This document shows positions 11,286 through 23,400 of a DNA stretch of 64,000 bases, piece by piece. Within the stretch, counting starts at the first letter, position 1; each line of letters opens with the position of its first letter. This stretch comes from Molanna angustata (Eukaryota; Arthropoda; Insecta; Trichoptera; Molannidae), in contig OY754978.1 in assembly GCA_963576475.1 (NCBI GenBank), positions 1,785,364-1,849,363 on the forward strand. The letters are read 5' to 3'. A program made the translations under genes and the position numbers. Under the pieces are notes generated by a model. The model was given only the letters and a program-made list of their open reading frames with translations, did not search any database and was not told where the DNA came from.

Positions 11286-14200
11286 CTGTAATCATACAAA
11301 TAAATAAAATAAAATTGAATTCAATAAGTATATTTACTTTATTAACAACCTACAAAAAATATACGAAGCTATTATTAATATATTAGGCTGTATTTAAGCA
11401 AAAATATAGTTAAAATACTTTTTAACTATATTTTTTAAATATTTCTTAAAATTGTTCAATTCTTTTGATTGTTTCGAACATTGAAATTTAATGTCGTCAA
11501 TCGACGCAATATTGAACAATGTCTTGAAATCATAGTACCTATTTTAACTATAATATTAAAGACATTTTTGTTGAAACAACCCATTCTTAGGTACAATATA
11601 GTTATAGTTTTCACGATGAAAAAATACATAGTGATGACATGAATTGTTATCACAATATTATGTCGGCCTTCGAGGCTCAGTTGGCTCTGACTGCTGATCC
11701 TAAGGTCCCTGGTTTGATTCCCGGTGGAGACACAGTTTTTAATTGTGTTTTCAGTCTGAATCTGTGAGACGATCAACATCGCAAGTCTCCAGAATGTGGC
11801 AACTTGTTATTGGGTGCGTGTTAGATTAATATTTGACATAGTACCTGTTAGTTGCCCGAGAAGTAATGTAAAATAAAAATTATAATTCTGTCACTAACTC
11901 TCCACTACTGTACATAGTTTCAATGAAAGTATGTGATTAAATATGTAATATTATTAAAGAAACTGTCCAAAACAACTCACTTTCAAGTAAAATGTACACC
12001 AGAAACTTTGGCAGAGGAATTTTTTCACCCTTAACCTCTGACCGTTTTATTATTTTTTAGTATATACGTACATACAAACCATCACGCTTTTCCCCTCACG
12101 GGGTAGGTAGAGAGAAGCGAACTCCACATATTTCCTTCTTGACACACATTCATACATCGTCTTATACATGTTCGTATTTCATAATATCGTTCACATGGTC
12201 GAGCCATCCTTTTTTTGTGCGCCCCCGACCTCTTATTCCGTTCTTGTCAGCTTTATATATTTTCTTCGTCAGGCGTTCCTCATTCATTCTTCCCGTGTGG
12301 TCAAAACATCTCATTGTGTTAACTTTTATTCCATTAATTACATCTTTTTTCATCTAACATTCTTTCTTTGTGTCCTCTTTTCGTACCCTGTTAAACATCG
12401 TTTTATTACAAATTCTTCTTAGTTATCTAATTTCAACTGCATTTATTCTGCTTTCGTGCGACTTCTGACATGTCCAGGTTTCACTTGCATACGTCAAGGT
12501 TGTGCCAACTTTGGCATCCTTTGATATGTTGCGATCATTCGTAACGGATCTAAGTGCTCCATTTACTATGTTTCATGCCATAAATCTTCTTTCGATATCC
12601 TTATCTGGTCGACCATTCCGTTGGAACATACTTCCCAGATACAATACATGTCGACTTGCTCGAGCCATTCATTCTCTATATACTAGGTATTATTTGACAC
12701 GCTGTTCTGCTTTCAGTATTTTCAAATTTGCTGGTATTCATCCTATGTCCGTTCTCTATGTATACTTCATATACCGTACTTAAAAGATACTGTTAACTCT
12801 TTCGTACTTTCTGCTTTTTAGTAGGTAGGTAACTATATTAATTTGTACGATTTGTTTATGAACGGCCATACCTGGCTTACCCTTATTTCAAATTGTCTCT
12901 TTATAATGTATACTTACTTAGGCGGTAGGAAGATATGTTCTATTAGCAATAAATTAGAATGTACGCTTATAACGGATAATAAGATGGCAGCACATAGGTG
13001 GGTTTTATGCCTAAATTGAAATTGGTTTGGAATCTATAGTTTCCAGTAACTGGCAGTTACTGAGTTTCTAGTTTTTTCATAGTGTTTTTTTATTTTTTAT
13101 TTTAATACATTTTTTGTGTCTACATCATGATGTAATGTGAATTATAAATAGGTGGCAAAGCAGTTAGCGCGCTGGGTTAGCAATCCTTTTTTCATTACCA
13201 TTCCAGATTCCATTCACCTATAGCATAAGCATTTATGCTTAGTATTGGATACGTATGGTATGAGGATATATATGTACTTGTTACAAAGACATATTCATTC
13301 TTAAAAAAACATGTACAATGTATAAAAATAACAGCCTTAAAACAGGTTATACCTAGTGGGACGTTTTTAATGAACAAATGTTTTCCGATTGTATGTTATT
13401 AATAATTGAACGAATAAATGTTCCTCAGATAAATAAATAAATATTTAAACAAACCTGTCCCATAAGATAAAATCTCCATCTTGAAGTGTTGGAAGAGTAT
13501 GCTGTGGATTTATCTAGAACAAATATTAAAATCATCACGATTACATTTTTTATCATACATATTTTAACAGTAAAACGGATAATAGATTTCGTCGAAAATC
13601 TTCGCGCTTTTTTATTACGAACACTTATATTATTTTTGTGTTGGTCACTGTATTGTGGCTACAAACCTGTTTAAAATACATGTATTTAGCAGCCCCATCT
13701 TGAGTATGGTCTAGAGGAGGAGACTCCAAACTTTCCAGCCTTAGGGTCAGATTACTCCAGTAACTTCCGAGGGCCAAAACCATATTATCATTGTTGCCGG
13801 TGGTAAAAAGTCCACTGATGAAAAAAAAGTCCGAAAAAGTACGCAACGTTTAAAAAAGGCTGCAAATCGGACTAAAGTCCGCAAAACGGCAACACTGCAT
13901 ATTATTAATTTTCCTGTCATTATCTGTAATTTCTAGATTAGTCGTAGACGTACGAGCCATGAGGAGTAACGTGACACGACATCTGGTGGACACAAGCGGA
14001 AATAGGTAGTACCTTCTATCGCTAACAGATGGCGCTAATAGCACGTACAGAATAATCTCAAGAAAACAATCAAACTTTGTTCAATTCTAACATATTACAT
14101 AATTATAAAAAGTAGCGGAATCTTCCGTGAACCATTTAGTAGTATTGAAAAGAAGTGAAAAATTGATAGTGAATGCAGAAAATTCAAAGATCAGTGGAAC

Positions 14201-17200
14201 ATTCAGTATTTCGTAATTGAGTCCAGTAACAAGGCGCAATGTTTGATTTGCAATGAAAGCATAGCCGTTCTCAAGGAATATATGTAACATTAAACGTCAT
14301 TATGAAACAAAACGTAACACCTACGTCATTATGAATTTAACGTAAAAAAGTGTATACAAGATCTCGGGACTTTTTTATTTTAAATTCATATAAAACTAAT
14401 ATAGGATATTTCTCCCCCCTCCCTAGAATTACTCGCGATTTTAATATCATATCGTTGTCCAGACCTCTTGTAGATATTTTCTCAGAATTAAATGAATTTA
14501 AAAAATGTATTTTCTTGCCTTGATTTGTGGAGCTTGTGCAATCTGTGCCCACATAGTATGCAATGCGGGATAGTTAATGTTATGTAGGTGCGAATTTTTT
14601 GGTTGTTTCTTTCCTACCTACTTCGGTTATATTTTTGTAAACAAGCGAATGACCCTTGTATGCTTTAATTTGTTTGGATTTTTGTACCTACTACCTTGTA
14701 TGCTTTTGGTTTGTTTTAATTTTTGTACTTTGAAATTTGAAATGTTATACAAATTTGATGTAATTATTTTTTTATGATTAATCGTGTAAAATAATTGTAG
14801 GTTTAATCCTGTATATTTTACCTAAATAAATAAAATAAAATAAAATAAAAACATTTTCAAAATTACTCAAAATATACAGGAAGTTTGCGGACAGAAAAAT
14901 TCGAAGCTATGAAGCGCGGATTGAAATCGCAGCAATCTTCATTTACAAAACTCAAAACTGAACAAGAGGCTGCAACTCGTGCCAGCTTTCGTGTGGCTTT
15001 TGCAAAATGTGGAAAACCATTCACCGATGGAGAAATGATCAAAGAATGCATTTATAATTGCAGTAGCCGAAGAAATGTGCCCTGAAAAGGTAAATTTATT
15101 AAAAACTGTCAGTATGTCAGCAAACACTGTGGCTCGAAGGGTAGAAAACATCGCTGAAAATATATCCTCTCAACTGTTCGACAAAAATGGACATGTTGAG
15201 TGGTTTTCTTTGGCCTTGGATGAGTCAACAGATGTGTCAGATACTGCTCAGGTGTTGATTTATATTCGAGGAGTAGATAAAAGCTATGAAGTGCATGAAG
15301 AACTTCTTGATATGTATAGTATTCATGGCATAACTACTGGTACAGATATTTTTAAAGGAGTTGAAATGGCCATTAATCAAAAGAACCTTCGATGGAAAAA
15401 CTTGAAATGAATTACAACTGATGGAGGCAAAAACATGAGTGGGAAAGATAAAGGAGTGGTCGCTCTTGTGTCAAAGGTGCAAAACCATTAGCCTTACATT
15501 GTATCATTCATCAACAGTCTTTGTGCGGAAAATGTTTGGATATGTCTGAAGTTCTGAAACCAGTCATATCAACTGTTTATTTTATCAGATCTTTTGGGCT
15601 GAATCACCGACAATTCCGACAATTTATTGAAGAGATTGGAGAAAATTACTTACCTTATCATACTGCCGTACGTTGGCTTAGTTGTGGGAAAGTCCTTCAG
15701 CGCTTTTTTGAACTTCGAGTAGTGATCGAAATTTTTTTGAATGAAAAGCATCGCCCTCTTACTGAATTACAAAACAACGCATGGCTGTGGAAGTTAGCAT
15801 TCTATGTTGATTTGACAAAACATGTGAACGAACTGAATTTGAGATTGCAAGGAGAAAACCAGCATCTTCCTGATTTATACACTAATATCAAATCATTCCG
15901 GAAGAAATTGATACTGTTTCAATCACAACTACGAAGTAAATGTTTTTCACATTTTAAAACATGTTAAATATTCAGCCACACCACTGAGACTGAGTTTCCT
16001 ATCGATTTTGCAATCGAAACTTTGAGTGCTTTGAAAATAAATTTTGATACTCGTTTCTCGGACTTTGATGCCATTGCGAATCAAATTAAGATTTTTCAGA
16101 ATCCGTTTGATACTGAAATTGAAACCCTAGCCCCGGAACTTCAAATGGAAATGATTGATCTACAGCGCAGTGATATAATTAAGAACAAATATTAAAACTC
16201 ATCTTTGTTGGAATTTTATAAGAGTCTTCCACTGACACAATTTGATAATTTGCATAAATTTGCTCGTGGGTTGTTTTCTGTTTTTGGTACTACTTATTTG
16301 TGTGAGAAGACCTTCTCCAAAAAATGTTTACAGATCTAAATTAACTGATGAGCATCTTAAATCTCTTTTAATAATTGGTACAAGTAAAATTAGTCCACAA
16401 CTACAAACTATTGTCAGTGGAAAATCTCAATTACATAAATCTCATTAGTAATTCATATGTCATTATGCTTGTTATACCTAAGTTATGTTTTTATTTAAAA
16501 TGTATAAAATGTTAGTTGGATTCATTTCAATAATTTGTTAGTTATTATATAAGTACTGAAGTTAAATTTTCTGCATATTATACATGTCTTTACTCATTAC
16601 AATTCTGTGTTTCTTTATCCAACTTATCACAAAAACAATAACAATAAGCCAACAATGTTATGATAAGTTAGCCCATGACCATATCAATGTAGATGTCATA
16701 TTAATAATTATTCAACATAAAATTAGAATTAGTAAACTAAATTTAATTTGCTATAAAAATATGTTCTCTAAAAGGAGTTTTCAAGTATGCTAGCTCTCCG
16801 CGGGCCGGACAAAATCTGTCAGCGGGCCGGATGTGGCCCTCGGGCCGTAGTTTGGAGACCCCTGGTCTAGAGGAGGAGACTCTGGACCATATTATGTTTT
16901 TTAATTGTAATAATCGGTCTAATATCAGTGGTTTGTATCAATCCTTTATTGACACTATTCATACATCTCTGTTATATCTTCATAATTCAAAAATTTACAA
17001 AAAAACCTTAATTTTGAACTTATTTATATTCTCCTAAAACTACTCCAAACCTTGCTTTTTTTATTTATATCTATGTAAATTCAAGGCATACAGCACTCTA
17101 AATAGGGTGAATTGCCATATAAAGCAAAAAAGATCAAGCATTTTTATGAAATTTTGCAATTGAATGTGTAATTACATACCTTTAGAAAATCTGGTTTCAT

Positions 17201-17320
17201 TTGTTCATGTTTCATTAGATTGATTTCAACCATGTCTAGTTCCGCTTCAAGAAGATCTGCCACCATTAGAACAGCCCTCACTGGACAGCTAAATCTCATC
17301 ATATAAAGTTGCGGTGGCAT
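11138..17320 (-). CDS. GST-B: delta/epsilon-class glutathione S-transferase, N-terminal half in window
   Basis: GSTs conjugate glutathione to electrophiles in the cytosol and take part in detoxification and insecticide resistance. Three exons are visible (17320-17180, 13513-13455, 11285-11138), joined by GT-AG introns with phases 0 and 2. Together they encode the thioredoxin-like N domain and the start of the helical C domain, about 116 codons. Ser11 is the likely catalytic serine, but it is followed by CP where these enzymes usually have PP. NPQHTLPTL carries the cis-proline and WDSHAI the glutathione-binding Asp-Ser. Exon sizes match GST-A almost exactly. The last exons are not found in 1-11137, which is filled by PLE, LARD and BEL elements, so they lie left of the window or are lost. 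Whether the gene is functional cannot be decided here. Confidence 0.85.
11663..11888 (+). mobile_element. tRNA-derived SINE, copy 1
   Basis: The tRNA-like head contains GGCTCAGTTGG (A-box region) and GGTTTGATTCCCGG (B box, about 45 bp downstream). A conserved body follows (GTGAGACGATCAACATCG, CAGAATGTGGCAACTTG) and then an A-rich tail. The same head and body occur at 45882-46107, and a shortened copy at 18871-19000. The context is an intron of GST-B. Confidence 0.85.
12065..12785 (-). mobile_element. LINE 3' fragment (RT C-terminus), family with YASETWT motif
   Basis: On the minus strand, shifting frames give YLGSMFQRNGRPDKDIERRF, LTYASETWTCQKSHESRINAV, LRRICNKTMFNRVRKED, MNEERLTKKIYKA and a GRGRTKKGWLDHVNDIMK end. 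This is the C-terminal end of a non-LTR reverse transcriptase. The same family occurs on the plus strand at 36380-36880. It lies in a GST-B intron and is inactive. Confidence 0.82.
13150..13225 (+). other. Possible second tRNA-like SINE head
   Basis: The phrase GTGGCAAAGCAGTTAGCGCG followed by CTGGGTTAGCAATCC looks like a tRNA 5' half with an A box. I cannot find a good B box, so this is weak. A 25-bp stretch just after it (near 13217-13245) recurs on the opposite strand near 36266-36296. Confidence 0.35.
13455..13513 (-). CDS. GST-B exon 2
   Basis: 59 nt between a TAG acceptor and donor GTTTGT, encoding INPQHTLPTLQDGDFILWD plus two bases of the next serine codon. The length and phase are the same as the corresponding GST-A exon. 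Confidence 0.88.
13640..13716 (+). mobile_element. LINE RT fragment, left part (split by hAT)
   Basis: Translation gives GYKPV...QPHLEYGLEEET, the upstream part of the cysteine/histidine motif found at the C-terminus of I-like and R1-like polymerases. It continues after the hAT element at 16865. The last 8 bases are the hAT target duplication GTCTAGAG. Confidence 0.65.
14150..16448 (+). pseudogene. hAT transposase (GTF2IRD2/ZBED-like), disrupted
   Basis: A BED zinc finger is visible near 14160-14330 (ECRKFKDQWNIQYF, AQCLICNESIAVLKEYN, KRHYETK). After an insertion come EKFEAMKRGLKSQQSSFTKL, CGKPFTDGEMIKECI, the RNase H-like core with ALDESTDVSDTAQVLIYIRG and TTDGGKNMSG, and PYHTAVRWLSCGKVLQRFFEL. 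The hAT dimerisation region LPLTQFDNLHKFARG...CEKTFSKM and SKLTDEHLKSLL closes it. The longest open pieces are 15075-15410 and 15521-15967. Several stops and frameshifts make it inactive. The same protein type has been domesticated in vertebrates, but nothing here suggests domestication. Confidence 0.85.
14340..14855 (+). mobile_element. Probable LINE 3' end inserted in the hAT transposase
   Basis: The transposase reading breaks after the zinc finger and resumes at NYSKYTGSLRTEKFEA (about 14860). The 500 bp between has no transposase similarity and ends in an (AAATA)n-type tail (14824-14850), as LINEs do. No target duplication or clear protein match was found, so class and borders are tentative. 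Confidence 0.5.
16865..17135 (+). mobile_element. LINE RT fragment, right part with 3' end
   Basis: This continues the split LINE: LEEETLDHIMFFNCNNRSN, then a stop at 17035-17037 and a 3' UTR ending GGGTGAATTGCCATATAAAG plus A-rich tail. The same 3' end appears on the minus strand at 20575-20525 and, diverged, near 22040. The related CX-rich/TxDHxxFxC motif is present in the intact LINE at 48652-52386. Confidence 0.75.
17180..17320 (-). CDS. GST-B exon 1
   Basis: The exon runs from ATG (17320-17318, MPPQLYMMRF) to KPDFLK, 47 codons in phase 0, with donor GTATGT. It covers the first beta-alpha-beta of the thioredoxin fold with the catalytic serine. Confidence 0.85.
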
Positions 17321-17369
17321 ATTTACACTTTGAAATAATAAAAAAATAATTGTACAGCAGCATATAAGA

Positions 17370-17600
17370 TTTTGTATGTTTTTAAAAGCCTTTCTGAGTA
17401 TTCCAGACCACCCATTCCAATTGGCAGTTTGGTTGCTCGTCTTTGCACTTTCTCAAGCAGTGTAATGTCCTAATGATAAAGCAAGGATTCCATATTTGAA
17501 ACCCATACTCTATAAACACTATTTGATTGAGATAAGATAAGATAAAGATTGTCTCGGACGACAGAGATGAATTTACCTGCATGGATCGAATGCGGAACAC
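17370..17600 (-). mobile_element. LINE RT fragment just upstream of GST-B
   Basis: Minus-strand pieces FIEYGFQIWNP, DITLLEKVQRRATKL and GLEYSERL are the C-terminal thumb region of a CR1/jockey-like polymerase, split over two frames. It ends 50 bp from the GST-B start codon and so probably lies in its 5' UTR or promoter region. Confidence 0.75.
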
Positions 17601-17695
17601 AGATATAAGAAAGATCTACGAGGCGAAAATTGACTGTTTTACTTAAAATTAAAAAAAGTCAGTTCGATAAGTGAAAGTCGACAGAAGTGCTATGA

Positions 17696-17940
17696 ACCTT
17701 ACATCCATTCATACTATCGTGACATATCCCACAGTGTGAGGTAACTAGCGACAGGTGTGCGGGCATGCATTATCACATAATAAAAAATCACGACACTAGT
17801 CAATTTATAATTGGTGGCGAACCTCATTACAAGATGTTATTTTATCTGCTGTATTTTCTATCACCCGGCTCTTACTGGTCATACGAAAACGATGATAATA
17901 GAATACAGTGAAAGTACTATTCTAAGTCGGTGCCTCAAAT
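17696..17940. repeat. Dispersed repeat DR-B, copy 1
   Basis: Two linked blocks are seen. The first (about 17713-17765, GACATATCCCACAGTGTGAG...) occurs on the opposite strand at 32322-32385. The second (about 17813-17935, CACCCGGCTCTTACTGG in its middle) recurs at 61845-61975. All copies lie in or beside GST introns. There are no ORFs and the element class is unknown. Confidence 0.65.
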
Positions 17941-18870
17941 TATTTGTTATTTTATAGTTAAAAGTAAAGTTGGTAGGTACTAACATAATATTATAAACGT
18001 TCCTTTTGAGTTTTCCTTGACCCTCTCGTCTTTGGTAGATGTATAGAATGAATAGTAATGGTCCATAGCATGATCCCCACTTTGTATAAGTTAATTTATT
18101 TAGATTGATCGGTACAATTGATCACCTCCGTATAAAGGACCGAACTAACATTCATGGTTGAACGGAACAAATGATTATTTTTAACTGTTTATTAAATAAT
18201 TAGAGCTAACAACTGTCATGAACTGTATGAAAGCCAAAACAAACTTCCAACAGCTAGCCATATTGTAGTGGGATTACCCTGGTAAGTATGAGACTGATTA
18301 TCTTCGATGGGTAATTTTTATAACTTCAAGAGTTCTTTCAAAAGTCAGATATTTTTTTTATTATTTTATTAATAAATATATTATCACAGAAAACAATAAT
18401 TTAAAACAGGTTTATAAAATGTTACCTTTTCAGGAGAAAAGTTCCTTACATCAAAATATAAAAAAAAGATATTTGCGACGTTATTTTTCACACTACCATC
18501 CGCTCCGTTTAAGGGAACTAATAACGCCCTCTTTGTTAGAATACACAAAGGCATAGTAGGTATGTAAGATAGCGGTTATCAGTTCAGCGGTATTTGACGT
18601 TTGATAACGAATTAAGAGTTATATTAAAACTTCTACATATATTTAAACTATCATCAATTTAATATGAAAAATAAGTATTTTTGCAAACATCAAAATCAAT
18701 TAAGTAAACAAAAATATTTGTTTGTGTACAGGAGCGGGTATTTTTTCCGTTTTGCATTTTCAAAAAAATATTATAGGTTTTTAATTTTCATTGCTGCTAT
18801 TTAAAAAGTCCATTAGGTACAAAACCTTCAATTTACATTTCATAACACAGAGATCTTATTATGGTTGTTA
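17941..18870. other. AT-rich DNA, nothing recognised
   Basis: No open frame, splice-compatible exon or clear repeat was found. Short homopolymer runs only. Confidence 0.6.
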
Positions 18871-19000
18871 GACTTTGTGTCTCAGTTGGTTCAATATATG
18901 ACTGCCGAGCTGAAGGTCCCGGGCTAGATTCTCGGTGAATTATGTTATCTATAAAATTAATATTTGAAATAACACCCGAGAAGAAATAATGAATTTATTA
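18871..19000 (+). mobile_element. tRNA-derived SINE, copy 2 (shortened)
   Basis: The head TCTCAGTTGGTTCAATATAT with a B-box-like GGGCTAGATTCTCGG matches the SINEs at 11663 and 45882. Most of the body is deleted, leaving ATTAATATTTGAAATAAC and CCCGAGAAG before a TTA-rich tail. Confidence 0.75.
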
Positions 19001-19009
19001 TTATTTTTT

Positions 19010-19500
19010 TTTATTTTATATATATATAATGACATTTACAATTCAAAGATACAGTCAACCATCGAAACCCTCAGGGTTTATCTGAGGTTGACGAATTCAG
19101 TTTGGTAATTTTAATATACACAATTCATAAAACAAAAATAAAATAAAGAAACAAATAAGTGAGCAAACAAACAAATACATAAATCAAAAAAAAAATCCTA
19201 TATACCTATATACATACATATAAAGGTAAAAAGAATACGATACAGGTTTCAACCTATGACAGCCGGTCAACTCAAGGAGTATACTTCTAGAGCACATAGC
19301 TGTCGTCATCGGACCTCATCATATAGGTACCTTTTTAAGTGGGTAAAATATTTAGGGCATGTAGTGCATATATGCAAGAGCTCATCATCCATATCATTTA
19401 ATATTTTTGGCAGGAGATATTCCCATGTTCTCATGCCATATACCTACATTTTTGTACACAGGTAAAATATATTTCTTTAGGTAGTTTAACTTTCGGAGGT
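19010..19500 (-). mobile_element. Probable LINE 3' end
   Basis: On the minus strand LRTWEYLLPKILNDMDDELL and CPKYFTHLKRYLYDE resemble the last residues of a jockey-like polymerase. A 3' UTR with A-rich runs follows toward 19010. There is no target duplication and the family is not certain. Confidence 0.5.
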
Positions 19501-20373
19501 TATTTCTGCGTGAGTTTACTTCTAATTTATTAATGTTATCATGTTCGTCTTTTAAGATCAGGCAATTTTTACTTTATGATATATAGCTAATACATTACAG
19601 TGTTTGAATATACCCTTTTCATTATTCTGATACGTACTTTTTACTCTGTTACTCTGTTTTAGTTACTCTGTTCCTTTATTAAAAAAAGTTATTTAATATG
19701 TTTTGTAACAAGATGATGCATTGAAAACGTGTGAAATAAGAAATGAAGCGAATAAATATTACAATTGTTAATTTTTTTTATTTATTTTTGTAAAAGGTAA
19801 GTACATGTACTACATTACATAAAAAACAAAAATATATATTTAATAATGAAATATCCAAAACGAGTACCTATCTCGACTCACCTTTGTGTATCATATTGTG
19901 AAAATTGTCATATTATCTTATTGCAACAGTAATAAGGGAAAAAATGGAGTAACGAGGAAATAGGGAGGAGGATAGTATGTGTGTGTGTGGTGTGTGAGGT
20001 TTGTGTACGAGATAGATCTTATGTGTAATAAATAGCATGAAGAGTAGCACAAGTAAAAGAAAAGAACATTTAAAAAGAAACAAAAATAAAGTTAAATAAC
20101 AGACAAGAATGTAGTAAAACATCGGATAAGAAATTGTGATGCATGGTTATCTCTTACTTCCCTGAGAATAACACAGCTTTGTGCTAAACACGTACAAAAT
20201 TCCAAATTAAAATGAAAAGTTTTTCATCATATTGCATTTTCTTTTCAGTTGAATTCAAGGCATAGACAAATGTTTAAATAAATAAATCGGTCACATTAAT
20301 AAAATATCAGATCACGATTATTGATTGAGTAGGTATTATTGATTTATACTATTTAATAAATAAAATAATGATA
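19501..20373. other. Downstream region of GST-A; TG microsatellite, otherwise nothing
   Basis: A short TG-rich tract lies at about 19975-20005. No coding potential was seen. The 3' UTR and polyadenylation region of GST-A (minus strand) must begin just below 20374; ATTAAA-like signals are present on the minus strand near 20352-20360. Confidence 0.5.
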
Positions 20374-20488
20374 TTATTGTAAAATTCCCCTGAGAATTTC
20401 GCCAAACTTGGTAACACCGATCCCATTGGACTCCTCATAGTATGGTAAAGTTTTGCATATCTCCATCCATGTATAAACATTTGGATAC
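20374..20488 (-). CDS. GST-A last exon
   Basis: 115 nt from a CAG acceptor to a TAA stop (20376-20374), encoding YPNVYTWMEICKTLPYYEES and GIGVTKFGEILRGILQ. The YPN...W...LPYYEE pattern is the standard C-terminus of epsilon-like GSTs. Confidence 0.9.
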
Positions 20489-23400
20489 CTGCAAACAGAA
20501 AATTTAAAATAAAAAATCTTATATTATTTTTTTTGTTTTGTTATATATGGCAATTCACCCTATTTAGAGTGCTATGTGACTATATATGTACGTGAAGCGA
20601 AAAGTCCGCATGTGTACTGAGGAGTGTTAATGGGCCCCATACACGGTACGATTTGTCGTTCCACACTAAATTCAAGAACTATGTCTAAAGAATGTTCCAT
20701 CAGGAAGACGGTTTACATTGAGATCATCTGGATCACAGAGTACCAACACTTTTAAAGAAGGCTACGACTATTTACACGACTCAACCATAGACGAAAACGA
20801 AAAATAACCACAGAAAACGCAGATAAATCAAGTTATAAAAATATTTACCTTTGTTTATACTTTGATATAATTGTAGATCTCGATGAATAAATGATTTATA
20901 AAATTAAGTAAATGTAATAAGATGCCAATATTATTTATTTTTTCTTCGAGTTGGTTTCCATGATGCATTTTGATGACCAATTGAAAAAATGACAAAGGTA
21001 AATGTTTTTGTATTTTGGTTTATCTGCGCTTTCTATGGTTATAAATGACCTAAAAACATAGACGACGTCAGAAAATTTGTCGTGTAAATAGACACTTTTT
21101 GGCGGGAAAACGCTTTTCCCGCCAATTCCGGTCGTAAAAATAGTGGCACTGTTTAAAGAATTGGACAGAGTCGATAAGGCGGCTTACTATGATTGCAGTT
21201 ACAGTGTAAAAGGGCCTTTGAAGTGGAATAAATTGCCCCTTGACATACGTGGAGCTCCGAGCATTGACACCTTTGGTAGAATTCTTAAGACTGGTACCTA
21301 TATTTCTGTGAGTCAACAAATAGTCTACAGCGCCCATGGAGTGATCTTGTATCACTAAACGGCGCTTAAAAATTCGAATTATTAATATTATTATTCATCT
21401 TTCTTTTTCGTGTCCGGCTAAGCTCTACCACTCCAATAAGCGGCGACTGACATCGCGTTGTCATTTGTCATAATCAGATCCCCAGGAATACAGACCACTC
21501 CCATCAGTGGACACATCAGCAAGTGGCTGTCATCCAGGGTTGCGCCGCATTCGCATCGGGTGTCATCTGATGCAGACAGGTACCCCCACCTTTGTAGTTT
21601 TTTTTGCATCTGGTGACGCAAACCCTGGGTCTTCCATAGAGCGTATGGTATGTGCTTTCCAACTCCGATACTCTCATTTGGTTCCATCCATGGTGCCGCT
21701 CCAGAGTCCAGTCGCCAGAGATCTTATCTACGCTGTTGAGAAGACTCAACAGGGACTCAGTTATTCATTAATTGTGTTTTCATAAATATTGTTATACCCG
21801 TATTCACAAACAATACGAGGATTGATGCCATCAAGGTATGTGAAGCCCTCATCTTTATTTTCAATTGACATTGAGGAAAGCATAGTTGCTAAAAACATTT
21901 TTCGTCTTACAAATAATATATTACGTGTAATTACATAACTAGATTAAGAGCACTCTATTTGAGATAGTTGAGTGTGGAGAATCTTTTCCAAGTATGTACC
22001 TATCCATTCTATTTTATTCTATTTTATTTTAGGCAACTCACCCTATAATGAGGATGATTTGTGCCAAAGCGAAAACAATGTATTTTTTAATCGATCGTTT
22101 TACAGTGCAAATTAATATCATTAAGAAATAAATTTTGAATGTTATAAATTAATATCATTGATGAAAACAAATTTTGAAATTTTCATCTTAATGGACGTAG
22201 AATTTAATTAAAGGAGGTGTGAAATATTGGCAGGTAGTTGGACGTTCAAATTTGCGTATCATCATTCGTCCTTTGCCTCATGACTGAGGATAACGGCTGC
22301 AGTCCGTCGCCACACGTATGGCCGGCCTCCATGCCAATCTGTTTTGGGCTGAACGCAGAGCACCAGTCACCGAAGACCCCATTGTGGACTTAACCAAATC
22401 GCTCCATCTGGTCGGTGAGCGACCACGAGATCTCCGTCCCTCCACGCTGCCCATCACAACAAGCTTCTCGAGGCAGTCTGGTTCCTTTCTGGCAATGTGT
22501 CCAAAGAAATTTGCGTATAGGTCATATGTTATGGTGTGTGGGACATTTGAAGAAAAGGTGGTCGATTGTTTCCACTTCCTCGCCACACGAGCAAACTGGA
22601 CTATCTTTGATATTAATCTTATAGAGATGTTAGGCTATTAAACAATGACCAATCCTCATACGGCTGATGTTGGAAATAGCTCTCTTAGGAAGCCTTTGGC
22701 CATAAAATCATGGCTTGGATGGGATTGTTATAGTTGAGTGTGGAGCATCTTTTTCAAGTATGTAGGGTCAATGTGGCAACAGTGAATCATGTATTTTTAT
22801 TTTGGTTGTAATATCAAGGCTAATCAACCGATTCTTATGAAATTTGGATAAATAATACCTAGTATTTATCATTAACACTCGCTTTTTTGTTTTTTGGGCA
22901 TGTTTTTATTATAATAGCTATTGAGCCACTGTGTACCACGTGGTGTATACAGTGGATCACTTGCCGGTACACAGTGAATCTCACAGTGTAACAGTGGATT
23001 ATCGCAAATATAAAACGAAAATATTTAAAACACATATTTTTTTAACGATGGGTAATTAACATAAAAACAATATTTTTAGTGTCATTAACATTTCAACGCA
23101 AATATCAAAACTCTATTTCAGTTAAAAAGCACTAAAAGGTTAAGCAAGAAAATTATTAAAAATGAAAGTGTAAATGAATACAGGTAGAACTAAAGCAGAT
23201 AAATGCTAAAATACAGTAAAGATTTTTTAACGAATCAAGTGATTTCACTCGTATCATTTGCTGCTTTTATAATACTGCTTCCATTTTGTATTTTTGATAA
23301 AGATTCTCTCGATTTTATGAATTATTCAAATTTTTCTTTGGTTGGTATTCTTACGTGACATTCTAAAACATAAGTAATAATATAAAATAGTGTTGTAATA

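Larger units (their letters stand above)
13717..16864 (+). mobile_element. hAT DNA transposon (decayed), inserted in a LINE
   Basis: The element is flanked by the 8-bp duplication GTCTAGAG (13709-13716 and 16865-16872), the size hAT transposases make. The right terminus, read inward, is CAGGGGTCTCCAAAC; the left, GAGGAGACTCCAAAC, matches except for three bases. The interior encodes a BED-finger hAT transposase on the plus strand. Its insertion splits a LINE whose two halves rejoin in frame. The 3' subterminal region has repeated CGGGCCGG motifs. Confidence 0.85.
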
